Shown in pieces: positions 18,824 through 26,408 of a DNA stretch of 37,962 bases. The notes beneath the pieces were generated by a model. The model was not told the origin of the DNA. It saw only the letters and a program-made list of their open reading frames with translations, and made no database searches. The first letter of the stretch is position 1. Each line of letters begins with the position of its first letter. Made by a program: the position numbers and the translations under genes. Source of the stretch: Pseudomonadota bacterium (lineage in GTDB: Bacteria > Pseudomonadota > Alphaproteobacteria > Acetobacterales > Acetobacteraceae); NCBI GenBank assembly GCA_021780035.1, contig JAJXZO010000109.1, positions 1 to 37,962 of the forward strand. Reading direction: 5' to 3'.

Positions 18824-19770
18824 CCGCCGGCCAGCCGGGAACGGTCGCCCTCGTCACCCATCCCGCCTGCCTCGGCCATCGCCCGCACGCGGGCCACGCC
18901 GAACGCCCGGAACGCCTCGCCCGCGTGCTCGCCGCGCTCGAAGCGGACCGTTTCCGTGCCCTCGCCCGCCTCGAGGCTCCCGCCGCGACGGAAGCGGAGC
19001 TTTGCCGCGTGCACGAGGAGGCCTACGTGCGCGGCGTTCTCACGCGCGAGGTGCCGGAGGGCGAGGTGGTGGCGCTCGATGTCGACACCGACCAGTCTTC
19101 GGGCAGCGCCGAGGCGGCGCTGCGTGCCGCTGGCGGCGCCATTCTCGGCGTCGATCTGGTGCTGGGCGGCGGGGCGAAGCGGGTTTTCGTCGCCACCCGC
19201 CCGCCGGGGCACCACGCCGTGCGGGCGGGGGCGATGGGCTTCTGCATCTTCTCCAACGCCGCCGTCGCCGCGCTCCATGCCCGTGCCCGCTGGGGAGTGC
19301 GGCGCGTGGCGGTGGTGGATTTTGACGTCCACCACGGCAACGGCACGGCGGAGGCATTCGCCCCGGACGCTGACCTGTTCTACGCCTCCAGCCATCAGAT
19401 GCCCCTCTACCCCGGCACCGGCAAAGCCTCCGAGCGCGGCGTGGCCGGCAACGTCGTCAACGCGCCCCTCGCCCCGGGCGGCGGCGGGGGGGAATTCCGC
19501 GCCGCCTGGAGCGAAACCCTCCTGCCCGCGCTCGTCGCCTTTGCCCCGGAACTCCTGATCGTCTCCGCCGGCTTCGATGCCCACCGCGCCGACCCGCTGG
19601 CGCAACTCGAACTCGAGACGGACGACTTCACCTGGATCAGCGAACGCCTGCTGGAGGCGGCCGGGCAGTGCTGCGGCGGGCGGCTCGTATCGCTGCTGGA
19701 AGGCGGCTACGACCTTGATGCGCTGGCGGCCGCCGCCGCCGCCCACGTCGCCGCGCTCCTCGACGCCTGA
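18820..19770 (+). CDS. histone-deacetylase superfamily protein (class II-like amidohydrolase)
   Basis: A zinc-dependent deacetylase of the HDAC/AcuC/APAH superfamily, 316 residues. The key motifs occur in order: HAERPERLARV near the N-terminus, RPPGHHA (active-site His pair), GFCIFSNAAVAA, VVDFDVHHGNGT (zinc Asp and His), SAGFDAHRADPLA (second zinc Asp) and LEGGYDLDAL (transition-state Tyr). Bacterial members deacetylate acetylpolyamines, acetylated proteins or related amides; the substrate cannot be read from sequence. It is translationally coupled to tusA and lies 80 bases upstream of xseB. That gene order with xseB-ispA recurs in alphaproteobacteria as far as I recall. Confidence 0.9.
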   Translation: MTAGQPGTVALVTHPACLGHRPHAGHAERPERLARVLAALEADRFRALARLEAPAATEAELCRVHEEAYVRGVLTREVPEGEVVALDVDTDQSSGSAEAALRAAGGAILGVDLVLGGGAKRVFVATRPPGHHAVRAGAMGFCIFSNAAVAALHARARWGVRRVAVVDFDVHHGNGTAEAFAPDADLFYASSHQMPLYPGTGKASERGVAGNVVNAPLAPGGGGGEFRAAWSETLLPALVAFAPELLIVSAGFDAHRADPLAQLELETDDFTWISERLLEAAGQCCGGRLVSLLEGGYDLDALAAAAAAHVAALLDA

Positions 19771-19850
19771 GCCCGGGGGTTGGCGCCGCCCCTCCGGCGG
19801 GCTACCAGAAGACCGGAACGATCCTTCAGGCGGCGGCGAGGACCCACACC

Positions 19851-20120
19851 ATGCCCACGAGTACCGAGACAGCGAAGCCGGCATCCTCCGCGCAGCCCGA
19901 CGTAAGCGCGCTTTCCTTCGAGGAGGCGCTGGCGGAACTGGAAAAGATCGTCCGCGGCCTGGAAGCGGGGCAGCAGAAGCTGGAGGACGCGCTGGCCGCC
20001 TACGAGCGCGGCACGCTGCTTCGCGCCCATTGCGAGGCCAAGCTCGCCGACGCCGAGGCGCGGGTGCAGGCGATCGTCGCCGCCACCGACGGCTCCCTCT
20101 CGCTGCGTCCCTCCAAGTGA
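19851..20120 (+). CDS. xseB: exodeoxyribonuclease VII small subunit
   Basis: XseB is the small subunit of exonuclease VII, which degrades single-stranded DNA; several XseB copies bind one XseA. The 89-residue protein has the core signature SFEEALAELEKIVRGLEAGQ, then LEDALAAYERGTLLRAHCEAKLADAEARV, forming two helices. A variable Ser/Ala/Pro-rich N-terminus of about 20 residues precedes it. GCGAGGA lies upstream of ATG 19851. It is followed after 20 bases by ispA, the classical xseB-ispA pairing. The xseA gene is not in the window. Confidence 0.93.
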   Translation: MPTSTETAKPASSAQPDVSALSFEEALAELEKIVRGLEAGQQKLEDALAAYERGTLLRAHCEAKLADAEARVQAIVAATDGSLSLRPSK

Positions 20121-20140
20121 ACTTACAGGAACCCGCCCCG

Positions 20141-21040
20141 ATGCCGGATGCCGCCCCTTCGCTTCGCGCCGCCCTCGCCCAGGTCGCTTCCGAAGTCGAG
20201 GCCGCGCTCGACGATCTGCTGCCGCCGCTGGAAGGCGCCGAGGCACGGCTGATGGAGGCCATGCGCTATTCCACGCTGGGCGGCGGCAAGCGGCTGCGCG
20301 CCTTCCTCGCCGTGGAAAGCGCGGCGCTGTTCGGCGTGGACCGCCGCTGCGCGGCCCGCGTCGGCGCCGCCATCGAGATGCTGCACGCCTATTCGCTGAT
20401 CCACGACGATCTGCCGGCGATGGACAACGACGACCTCCGCCGCGGCAAGCCCTCGTGCCACCGCGCCTTCGACGAGGCCACCGCCATCCTCGCCGGCGAC
20501 GCGCTGCAGACCCGCGCCTTCGAGGTGCTGGCCGAGCCGGACACCCACTCCAACCCCGACGCGCGCTGCGAACTGGTGCTGGCGCTGGCGCAGGCCGCCG
20601 GCATGCGCGGCATGGTCGGCGGGCAGATGATCGACATGGTCGCGGAAGGCCAGACCCTCGCCGCCAACGAGATCACCCGCCTGCAGGCGCTGAAGACCGG
20701 GCGACTGATCCAGTTCAGCGCCGAGGCGGGCGCCATCCTCGGTCGCGCGGGCCCGGTGCAGCGCCACCTGCTCGCCGCCTACGGCCGCGACCTCGGCGCC
20801 GCCTTCCAGATCGCCGACGACGTGCTGGATGCCGTCGGCACCGCCGACGAAATCGGCAAGACCGCCGGCAAGGACGCCGCCTCGGGCAAGGCCACCCTGC
20901 TCGCCGCCCTCGGGCTCGAACGCGCCCGCGAACAGGCGCGCGCGCTTGCCGCCCAGGCCGCGTCCTGTCTCGACAGTTTCGGCCCCAAGGCCGATCTGCT
21001 GCGCGCGCTGGCCGCCTACGTGGTCGATCGCCGGCACTGA
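20141..21040 (+). CDS. ispA: polyprenyl synthetase, farnesyl diphosphate synthase type
   Basis: IspA condenses dimethylallyl/geranyl diphosphate with isopentenyl diphosphate to farnesyl diphosphate, feeding quinone, undecaprenyl and hopanoid synthesis. The 299-residue protein has the substrate-binding GGGKRLR (47-53), the first Asp-rich motif HDDLPAMDNDDLRRG (Asp89 onwards), a LKTGRLI segment and the second Asp-rich motif QIADDVLD. Residues before the first motif (LHAYSLI) match bacterial type II farnesyl synthases. ATG 20141 follows CAGGA at the right distance. tlyA begins 17 bases downstream; the dxs gene often found between them is absent. Confidence 0.93.
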   Translation: MPDAAPSLRAALAQVASEVEAALDDLLPPLEGAEARLMEAMRYSTLGGGKRLRAFLAVESAALFGVDRRCAARVGAAIEMLHAYSLIHDDLPAMDNDDLRRGKPSCHRAFDEATAILAGDALQTRAFEVLAEPDTHSNPDARCELVLALAQAAGMRGMVGGQMIDMVAEGQTLAANEITRLQALKTGRLIQFSAEAGAILGRAGPVQRHLLAAYGRDLGAAFQIADDVLDAVGTADEIGKTAGKDAASGKATLLAALGLERAREQARALAAQAASCLDSFGPKADLLRALAAYVVDRRH

Positions 21041-21057
21041 GCACGAAGGATTTTGCG

Positions 21058-21828
21058 ATGGCGGCGCCCGGCCGCGTCCGCGCCGACCAGTTGCTCACCG
21101 AACGCGGCCTTGCCCCCTCGCGCAGCCGCGCCCAGTCGCTCCTGCTGGCGGGGCGCGTGTTCAGCGGCGAGAAGCGCATCGACAAGCCGGGGCAGATTCT
21201 GGCCGCGGATGCGCCGCTCGCCTTGCGTGGCGAGGACCACCCCTGGGTGTCGCGCGGGGGGCTGAAGCTCGCTCACGCGCTTGCCCATTTCGGCCTCGAC
21301 GCCACGGGCCGCGTCTGCCTCGACGTCGGCGCCTCCACCGGCGGCTTCACCGACGTGCTGCTGGCGCACGGCGCCGCCCGCGTGCATGCCGTCGATGTCG
21401 GCTCCGGCCAGCTCGCCTGGAAGCTCCGCACCGATGCGCGCGTGGTGGTGCACGAACGCACCAACGCCCGTCACCTGACGCGGGAGGCGATCGGCGAAAG
21501 CGTCGGGGTTCTCGTGTGCGACGCGAGCTTCATCGGGCTGGCGACGCTGCTGCCGGCGCCGCTCGCCCTCTGCGCGCCGGGCGCCTGGGCGGTGGCGCTG
21601 ATCAAGCCGCAGTTCGAGGCCGGCCGCGCGCTGGTGGGCAAGCACGGCGTGGTGCGCGACCCCGCGGTGCACGAGGCGGTGTGCGCGCGGGTGCGCGCCT
21701 GGTGGGAGGCGCTGCCCGGCTGGCGGGTGCTCGGCATCACCGAAAGCCCGATCACCGGGCCGGAAGGCAACCGCGAGTTCCTCATCGCCGTCGTCCGCGA
21801 TACACTCGCGGCAGGGAGCAAGCGATGA
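21058..21828 (+). CDS. tlyA: TlyA-family rRNA (cytidine-2'-O)-methyltransferase / hemolysin A family
   Basis: TlyA proteins methylate ribose 2'-O positions in 16S and/or 23S rRNA; the 'hemolysin' name is historical. The 256-residue protein has an S4 domain (about residues 7-65, RADQLLTERGLAPSRSRAQS) followed by an FtsJ/RrmJ-type SAM domain with motif I CLDVGASTGGFTDVLL. ALIKPQFEAGR carries the catalytic lysine region, and GNREFLIAV closes the domain. ATG 21058 has GAAGGA 8 bases upstream. Its stop overlaps the ATG of a 71-residue protein (ATGA), so that protein is very likely co-translated. Methylation at C1409/C1920 equivalents, as in mycobacteria, is an inference. Confidence 0.92.
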   Translation: MAAPGRVRADQLLTERGLAPSRSRAQSLLLAGRVFSGEKRIDKPGQILAADAPLALRGEDHPWVSRGGLKLAHALAHFGLDATGRVCLDVGASTGGFTDVLLAHGAARVHAVDVGSGQLAWKLRTDARVVVHERTNARHLTREAIGESVGVLVCDASFIGLATLLPAPLALCAPGAWAVALIKPQFEAGRALVGKHGVVRDPAVHEAVCARVRAWWEALPGWRVLGITESPITGPEGNREFLIAVVRDTLAAGSKR

Positions 21829-22040
21829 AATACGTGATCTCCGAATTCGGCGAGGTAGCGGTGGACGGCCCGTTCCACGCGCAGATGGCGCGCACGCTGC
21901 AAGGCCGGGTGGCGGCGGCGGGGCACTACCGCATCAGCGCCGACGGTACGCGCGTCGAGGTCTACGGCCACAGCCGCGGCCTGCACATCCAGGCCAAGCC
22001 CGAGGACGCCATCCTCATCGCCCGCCACCTCGGCCTCTGA
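21825..22040 (+). CDS. 71-residue protein of unknown function coupled to tlyA
   Basis: I do not recognise this family. The ATG lies inside the tlyA stop (ATGA) and the frame runs to TGA 22038-22040. The protein has no signal peptide or membrane segment. Its sequence alternates short beta-type stretches (KYVISEFGEVAVDG, GHYRISADGTRVEVYG) with a C-terminal PEDAILIARHLGL, suggesting a small alpha/beta domain. Codon use (G/C third positions) matches its neighbours, which supports real coding. It is convergent with the DUF2272 gene with a 10-base gap. The position suggests a role tied to rRNA methylation or simply operon hitch-hiking; neither can be decided here. Confidence 0.7.
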   Translation: MKYVISEFGEVAVDGPFHAQMARTLQGRVAAAGHYRISADGTRVEVYGHSRGLHIQAKPEDAILIARHLGL

Positions 22041-22050
22041 CACCCGCGCC

Positions 22051-22896
22051 TCAGCGGTCGTAGAGCACCTTCAGCACCACGAACCACGGATAGCGGAAAT
22101 CGACCACCTCGCCGTCGGGCTGCGCGAGCCTGCCGTCGGCGGTGACCGGCACGTGCGTCAGCGTCACCGCGTCGTCCACGTTGCCGCCGATGATCGAAAG
22201 CGGCGGGCCGGCATCGACGACGATGGCGCAATGCGCGGTGAAGGTGTCCGCCGTCGGCAGATCGGCGAATTTCATTCCCGCCGTGCCGCCGCGCCCGGCG
22301 CAGATCAGGTCGCCGGGACGGGGCGCGTAGGCTTCCGGCGCCTCGGCCGCAAGCGCCCAGCCGGCGGTGCGGCCGAGGTCCTGCTCACGCGCGAGGTTGA
22401 TGTAGGTGTTGTGCGCGGCGGCGTAGGGAAAGCGGTCGCCCGCTCCGGCGATGCGCATGACATAGGAAACGAACGCCGCCGACCACGCGTAGTCGCCGTC
22501 CTCGCGCGCCGGGAACACCTTGCCGTTCTCGTCGTGCGTGCCGGTCCAGGCGGCTTCCGTCGCCCCGGTGCGCTGGCCGGTCCACCAGTATTCCCCCACC
22601 CTCTGCCACAGCCCCGGCTGGCGCTCCGGCTTGTCCTCGGGCAGCGGCGGCGGGCGGTTGCCGGGAGGGTCGTCGTCCACCTTCTGGCCCCACAGCCGCC
22701 ATTCGCGCAGCGCGATGGCGACGGCGTCGGCGCGGCTGAACGGCTCGTAGGGGATGCGCGCGAAGGGCGGCACGTGATCGGTGCCGCTGGCGATCCCCGG
22801 CGCCCGTCGCGAAGGTGCCCGCGGCAGCGCGGCGCAGCCGGCGGCGAGTGCGGCAAGCGCGAAGGCGAAGGCGGAGAGGCGGACAGAGGCTGTCAT
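22051..22896 (-). CDS. DUF2272-type lipoprotein
   Basis: A 281-residue predicted lipoprotein: signal helix (residues 4-20) with lipobox LAAGC (Cys21), then a linker rich in Pro and Arg. The main domain holds PYEPFSRADAVAIALREWRLWG, a Trp-rich segment GEYWWTGQRTG, and AWSAAFVSYVMRIAGAGDRF followed by a PYAAAHNTYI block. The last resembles the DUF2272 signature, a family with a papain-like/CHAP-like appearance. Later motifs are PRPGDLICAGR and TFTAHCAIVVD (Cys and His residues that could be catalytic, inference). ATG 22896 overlaps the stop of the upstream 58-residue membrane protein (ATGA), so the two form a coupled pair. Function unknown; cell-envelope location expected. Confidence 0.75.
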   Translation of the reverse strand: MTASVRLSAFAFALAALAAGCAALPRAPSRRAPGIASGTDHVPPFARIPYEPFSRADAVAIALREWRLWGQKVDDDPPGNRPPPLPEDKPERQPGLWQRVGEYWWTGQRTGATEAAWTGTHDENGKVFPAREDGDYAWSAAFVSYVMRIAGAGDRFPYAAAHNTYINLAREQDLGRTAGWALAAEAPEAYAPRPGDLICAGRGGTAGMKFADLPTADTFTAHCAIVVDAGPPLSIIGGNVDDAVTLTHVPVTADGRLAQPDGEVVDFRYPWFVVLKVLYDR

Positions 22897-23069
22897 CGCC
22901 GCGCCGGCACGCTCACCGGCGCGCAGTCGCGGCCGCCGCGAAGCAGGCAGTCCTCCACCGCAGAACTGCGGCGCAGCACGCGCACCAGCCACCAGCCGCC
23001 GAGGAGAAGCACGACGATCAGCAGCAGGGAGAGCATGGCACGACGGTGCGGAACGGGATCTTCATCCAT
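22893..23069 (-). CDS. 58-residue single-pass membrane microprotein
   Basis: A short protein whose stop overlaps the start of the DUF2272 lipoprotein gene (ATGA). It begins MDEDPVPHRRAM, continues with one hydrophobic helix (about residues 12-30, LSLLLIVVLLLGGWWLV), then VLRR, and ends with a tail containing two cysteines eight residues apart (Cys41, Cys49; EDCLLRGGRDCAPV). The charge pattern (Arg on both sides) leaves topology uncertain; a periplasmic tail with a disulfide is possible. ATG 23069 is the best start because upstream frame sequence looks non-coding. A 43-base gap separates it from the divergent hydrolase gene. Confidence 0.65.
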   Translation of the reverse strand: MDEDPVPHRRAMLSLLLIVVLLLGGWWLVRVLRRSSAVEDCLLRGGRDCAPVSVPARR

Positions 23070-23112
23070 GGCGGCATTGACAGCATAGCCCCGCCGCCGC
23101 TCTGTAGCGAGC

Positions 23113-23976
23113 ATGCGCCGCCTCCCCACCCTGCCGCTGCTGCTGCTTGCCTGCCTGCTCGCCGCGCCCGGAGCGCAGGCCGCGGGCCGCATCACCAGCC
23201 ATTATTTCCGCACCAGCGACGGCGTGCGCCTGCACTACCTGGAAGCCGGCAGCGGCCCGCACACCATCGTCATGGTGCCGGGCTGGACCATGCCCGCCTG
23301 GATCTTCGACCGGCAGATCCGCGCCTTCTCCCGCCGCTGGCGGGTGGTGGCGCTCGATCCGCGCGGCCAGGGTGCCAGCGCCATTCCGCCCCGCGGCTAC
23401 ACCGCACCACGCCGCGGCCAGGACATCGCCGAACTGATCGACCGCCTCGGCCCGCGTCCCGTGGTGCTGCTGGGATGGTCGCTCGGCGTGCTCGACAGCC
23501 TCGCCTACGTGCACGCCCACGGCGATCGCCGCCTCGCCGGCCTGGTGCTGGTGGACAATTCGGTCGGCGAGGAACCGCCGCCCGCGCCGCCGCCGTACTC
23601 CCGCCCCGAACCGCGGCTGCCGCGGGCGCAGAAAATGGGCCTGTTCGTGCGCGGCATGTTCGACCGGCCGCAGCCGCGCCCGTGGCTCAACCGTCTCACC
23701 GAGGCGGCGCTGCGCACGCCGCCCGCCGCCGCCCGGGCCCTGCTCTCCTATGACGAGCCACGCAGCTACTGGCGGGACGCGGTGTACGGCGCGGCGCGGC
23801 CGCTGCTCTACGTGGTACGGCCGCGCTGGGAGGCACAGGCGGCGAACCTCCGGGCGAAGCGGCCCGATACCGAGACCATCGTCATGCGCGGCGTCGGCCA
23901 CGCGCTGTTCGTCGATGCCGCGTCCCGCTTCGACGCCAGCGTGGAAAGCTTCCTCAGGAGCCGCGTCTGGCCGTGA
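23113..23976 (+). CDS. secreted alpha/beta hydrolase
   Basis: A 287-residue alpha/beta-hydrolase-fold protein with a Sec signal peptide (hydrophobic 6-20, likely cleavage after AQA near residue 23), hence periplasmic or secreted. The nucleophile elbow is GWSLG with Ser123; the oxyanion region is VPGWTMPAWIFDRQIRAF; the cap segment is Pro-rich (EEPPPAPPPYSRPEPR); the catalytic His is His263 in GVGHALFVD. The substrate is unknown; esters or lactones are typical. TTGACA (23077-23082) lies 31 bases before the ATG as a possible -35 box, but no good -10 follows. The stop overlaps GTG of the spermidine-synthase-like gene (GTGA), so the two are coupled. Confidence 0.87.
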   Translation: MRRLPTLPLLLLACLLAAPGAQAAGRITSHYFRTSDGVRLHYLEAGSGPHTIVMVPGWTMPAWIFDRQIRAFSRRWRVVALDPRGQGASAIPPRGYTAPRRGQDIAELIDRLGPRPVVLLGWSLGVLDSLAYVHAHGDRRLAGLVLVDNSVGEEPPPAPPPYSRPEPRLPRAQKMGLFVRGMFDRPQPRPWLNRLTEAALRTPPAAARALLSYDEPRSYWRDAVYGAARPLLYVVRPRWEAQAANLRAKRPDTETIVMRGVGHALFVDAASRFDASVESFLRSRVWP

Positions 23977-26408
23977 GCCGCCGCGCGCCCTTCGCCAGCC
24001 TGGCACCGGTGTTCCTGGTGTCGATGGGCTCGGTCGGCTTCGAGATCGCGCTCACCCGCTATTTCGCCGTCTCCAAATGGTCGGAATACGGCTATTGGGT
24101 CATCTCGATCGTCCTCGCCGGCTTCGCCGCCAGCGGCGTGGCGATGGCGCTGGCCCGCACCGTCTGCATCCGTCACCGGGACGCGCTGCTGCAATTCCTG
24201 CCGGCCACCCTGGTCGTTGCCGCCGCCGCAGGCTTCCATCTCGCGGCCATCAATCCGTTCAACCCGCTGGAATTGCAGAATCCTGTCACCTTCGGCGGGC
24301 AGTTGTGGCTGATCGGCGGCTACTACGCGGAGCTGATCCCGTTCTTCTTCCTCGCCGGGCTGTACATCAGCCTCGCCTTCGTCCTGAACGAAGGCGACAT
24401 CGGCCGCGTCTACGGTTCCGACCTCACCGGCGCGGGCCTCGGCGCGCTCGCCGTGCTCGGACTGATGTTTCTCGTCCACCCGTTCCTGCTGGTGCCGTGG
24501 CTCTTGCCGCCCCTCGCTCTCGTGGCCGCCTTCGCCCCGGTCCGCCGGCCGCGCGCGCTGGCGCTGGCCGCGCTCGCGCTCGTCGCCGGCGAGGCTCTGC
24601 TGCTCACCGGCAAGGGGCCGCAAATCAACGATTTCAAGGCGATCTATGCGCCTCTGCACGTGCCGGGCAGCCGCAGCCTCGCCTCCCTGGACTCCCCCCG
24701 CGGCTACTACCAATTGCTCGACGATTTCACCGAGCGGGTGAACACCGACATCTCCAACGATGCCGGCATGCTGAACCTGCCCGACCCGCCGCGCACCTAC
24801 GGCCTCTACCGTGACGGCGACCGCCTTGCGTCGATGCCGAAGGCGGCGCCGGTGGCGGGCTACGCGCCGGCGGCGCTTTCCGCGTTGCCGTACCGGCTGA
24901 TCCCCAATGCCCGCGTGCTGCTCGCCGGCGCCTCCGGCGGCTGGCGCATCGCCGAGGCGCGCGCCCTGGGCGCGGCGCACCTCACCGTGCTGGAGCCGGA
25001 ACCCGTTCTGCTTTCGGCGCTTCGCCACGGCTTCGCCGCCGCGCCCGCCTATCCGCCCACGCCAGGAATGCGGCTTTCCGGCGAAGGGCCGATCGCCGCC
25101 ACCGAGGCCGGCGGAAAATGGGACATCATCGACCTCGCCTCGGACTTCCTCAACGCGGCGCCAGCCAACACCTCGGCCTTCGCGGCGGAGGCGATCGGGG
25201 GCTACCTGCGCGCCCTCGCCCCGCATGGCATCGTCTCCATCCCGGTCTCCATCCGCGAGTTCCCCGCCTACGCGGTGCGCATGCTCGCCACCGCGCGCGC
25301 GGGTCTGCACGCGGCGGGCGTGCGGGACGTGCCGGCGCACGTGCTGGTGATCCGCTCGGCCTGGAACGTGCGCATCCTGCTGTCGCCCCAACCGTTCGGC
25401 GCCGCCGAGATCGCCGCGGCACAGAAGTTCTGCGACGATCTTTCCTTCGATATCAGCTACTACCCTGGCATTGATGTGGAGAAGGCGCGGGCCGGCATCT
25501 ACAACGACCTCCCCGCCGTCTCCTTCACCACCGGGCGCATCCTGCCGCACTCCGGACCCGACGACGCCATCGCCGATGAAGCGCTGGCGGTGCTCGAGGG
25601 AAAGCCGACCGCCTCGGGCGAAGCCTTCGACCTCACCCCCATCACCTTCAACCGCCCAGCCTTCTACGCGGTGCTGCGGCTTTCGCAGCTTGGCAGCATC
25701 CTGAAGCGCATCGAGATCCTGCCGCAGGCGGAACTCGGACCGCTGGTGACGCTGGCGGTGCTCGCCCAGGCGGTGGTGGTGGCGCTGCTGGTGCTGGCCC
25801 TGCCCCTTCTCGGCGGCGCGCGCTTCACCGCGGGAGACGTGCCCCGCGCGCGCACGGGGGGCTATTTCGCCGCCCTCGGCCTCGGCTTTTTCGCCATCGA
25901 GATCGTGCTGATCGAACGCGCGAGCTTCCTGCTCGACGACCGCACCACCGGCTTCGCCCTGGTGATTTCCGGCATGCTGGTGTGCTCGGGTCTCGGCAGC
26001 ATGCTGGCGGACCGCTTCGAGGGCCGCGAGCGGCGCGGCATGCTGATCGCCGCGGCGGTGATCCTCGCGTGGTGCGCGCTGATGCTCGTCTTCCTGCAAC
26101 CCCTGCTGCTCGCAGCTCTCGCCCTGCCGTTCTGGGCGCGCGCGGGGCTGCTGCTCATGCTTCTCGCCCCGGTCTCCGTGGCGCTCGGCCTGCCCTTCCC
26201 CCTGGGGTTGTCACGCCTGCGCGGCGGGTCCTTCCTGCCCTGGGCCTGGGGGCTGAATGGCGCGTTCAGCGTGGTGGCGACGCCGCTCGCCACGCTGATC
26301 GCCACCGAAGTCGGCTACGATCAGGTTCTCCTGCTGGCGTTCGTGCTGTATGCCTGTGCTACCGTGTTGTTTCCCTCGCCTCGGAGAGGCCTTCGTGACC
26401 GCACCTGA
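23973..26408 (+). CDS. polytopic membrane protein with spermidine-synthase-like domain
   Basis: An 811-residue protein in three parts. An N-terminal set of membrane helices covers about residues 10-215 (FEIALTRYFAVSKWSEYGYW, then AGLYISLAFVLNEGD). A soluble Rossmann-like domain, about 225-600, resembles the methyl/aminopropyl-transferase fold (VLLAGASGGWRIAEARALGA, then LTVLEPEP). C-terminal helices cover about 605-800 (GFFAIEIVLIERASFLLDD, then CSGLGSMLADRF), a motif set typical of membrane SpeE-like proteins. The nucleotide-binding loop is degenerate (GASGGWR rather than GGGxG), so S-adenosyl substrate use is uncertain. It begins at GTG 23973 inside the hydrolase stop and its last 14 bases overlap the exported PCMT gene. 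No polyamine biosynthesis gene is adjacent. Function unknown. Confidence 0.8.
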   Translation: MSRRAPFASLAPVFLVSMGSVGFEIALTRYFAVSKWSEYGYWVISIVLAGFAASGVAMALARTVCIRHRDALLQFLPATLVVAAAAGFHLAAINPFNPLELQNPVTFGGQLWLIGGYYAELIPFFFLAGLYISLAFVLNEGDIGRVYGSDLTGAGLGALAVLGLMFLVHPFLLVPWLLPPLALVAAFAPVRRPRALALAALALVAGEALLLTGKGPQINDFKAIYAPLHVPGSRSLASLDSPRGYYQLLDDFTERVNTDISNDAGMLNLPDPPRTYGLYRDGDRLASMPKAAPVAGYAPAALSALPYRLIPNARVLLAGASGGWRIAEARALGAAHLTVLEPEPVLLSALRHGFAAAPAYPPTPGMRLSGEGPIAATEAGGKWDIIDLASDFLNAAPANTSAFAAEAIGGYLRALAPHGIVSIPVSIREFPAYAVRMLATARAGLHAAGVRDVPAHVLVIRSAWNVRILLSPQPFGAAEIAAAQKFCDDLSFDISYYPGIDVEKARAGIYNDLPAVSFTTGRILPHSGPDDAIADEALAVLEGKPTASGEAFDLTPITFNRPAFYAVLRLSQLGSILKRIEILPQAELGPLVTLAVLAQAVVVALLVLALPLLGGARFTAGDVPRARTGGYFAALGLGFFAIEIVLIERASFLLDDRTTGFALVISGMLVCSGLGSMLADRFEGRERRGMLIAAAVILAWCALMLVFLQPLLLAALALPFWARAGLLLMLLAPVSVALGLPFPLGLSRLRGGSFLPWAWGLNGAFSVVATPLATLIATEVGYDQVLLLAFVLYACATVLFPSPRRGLRDRT

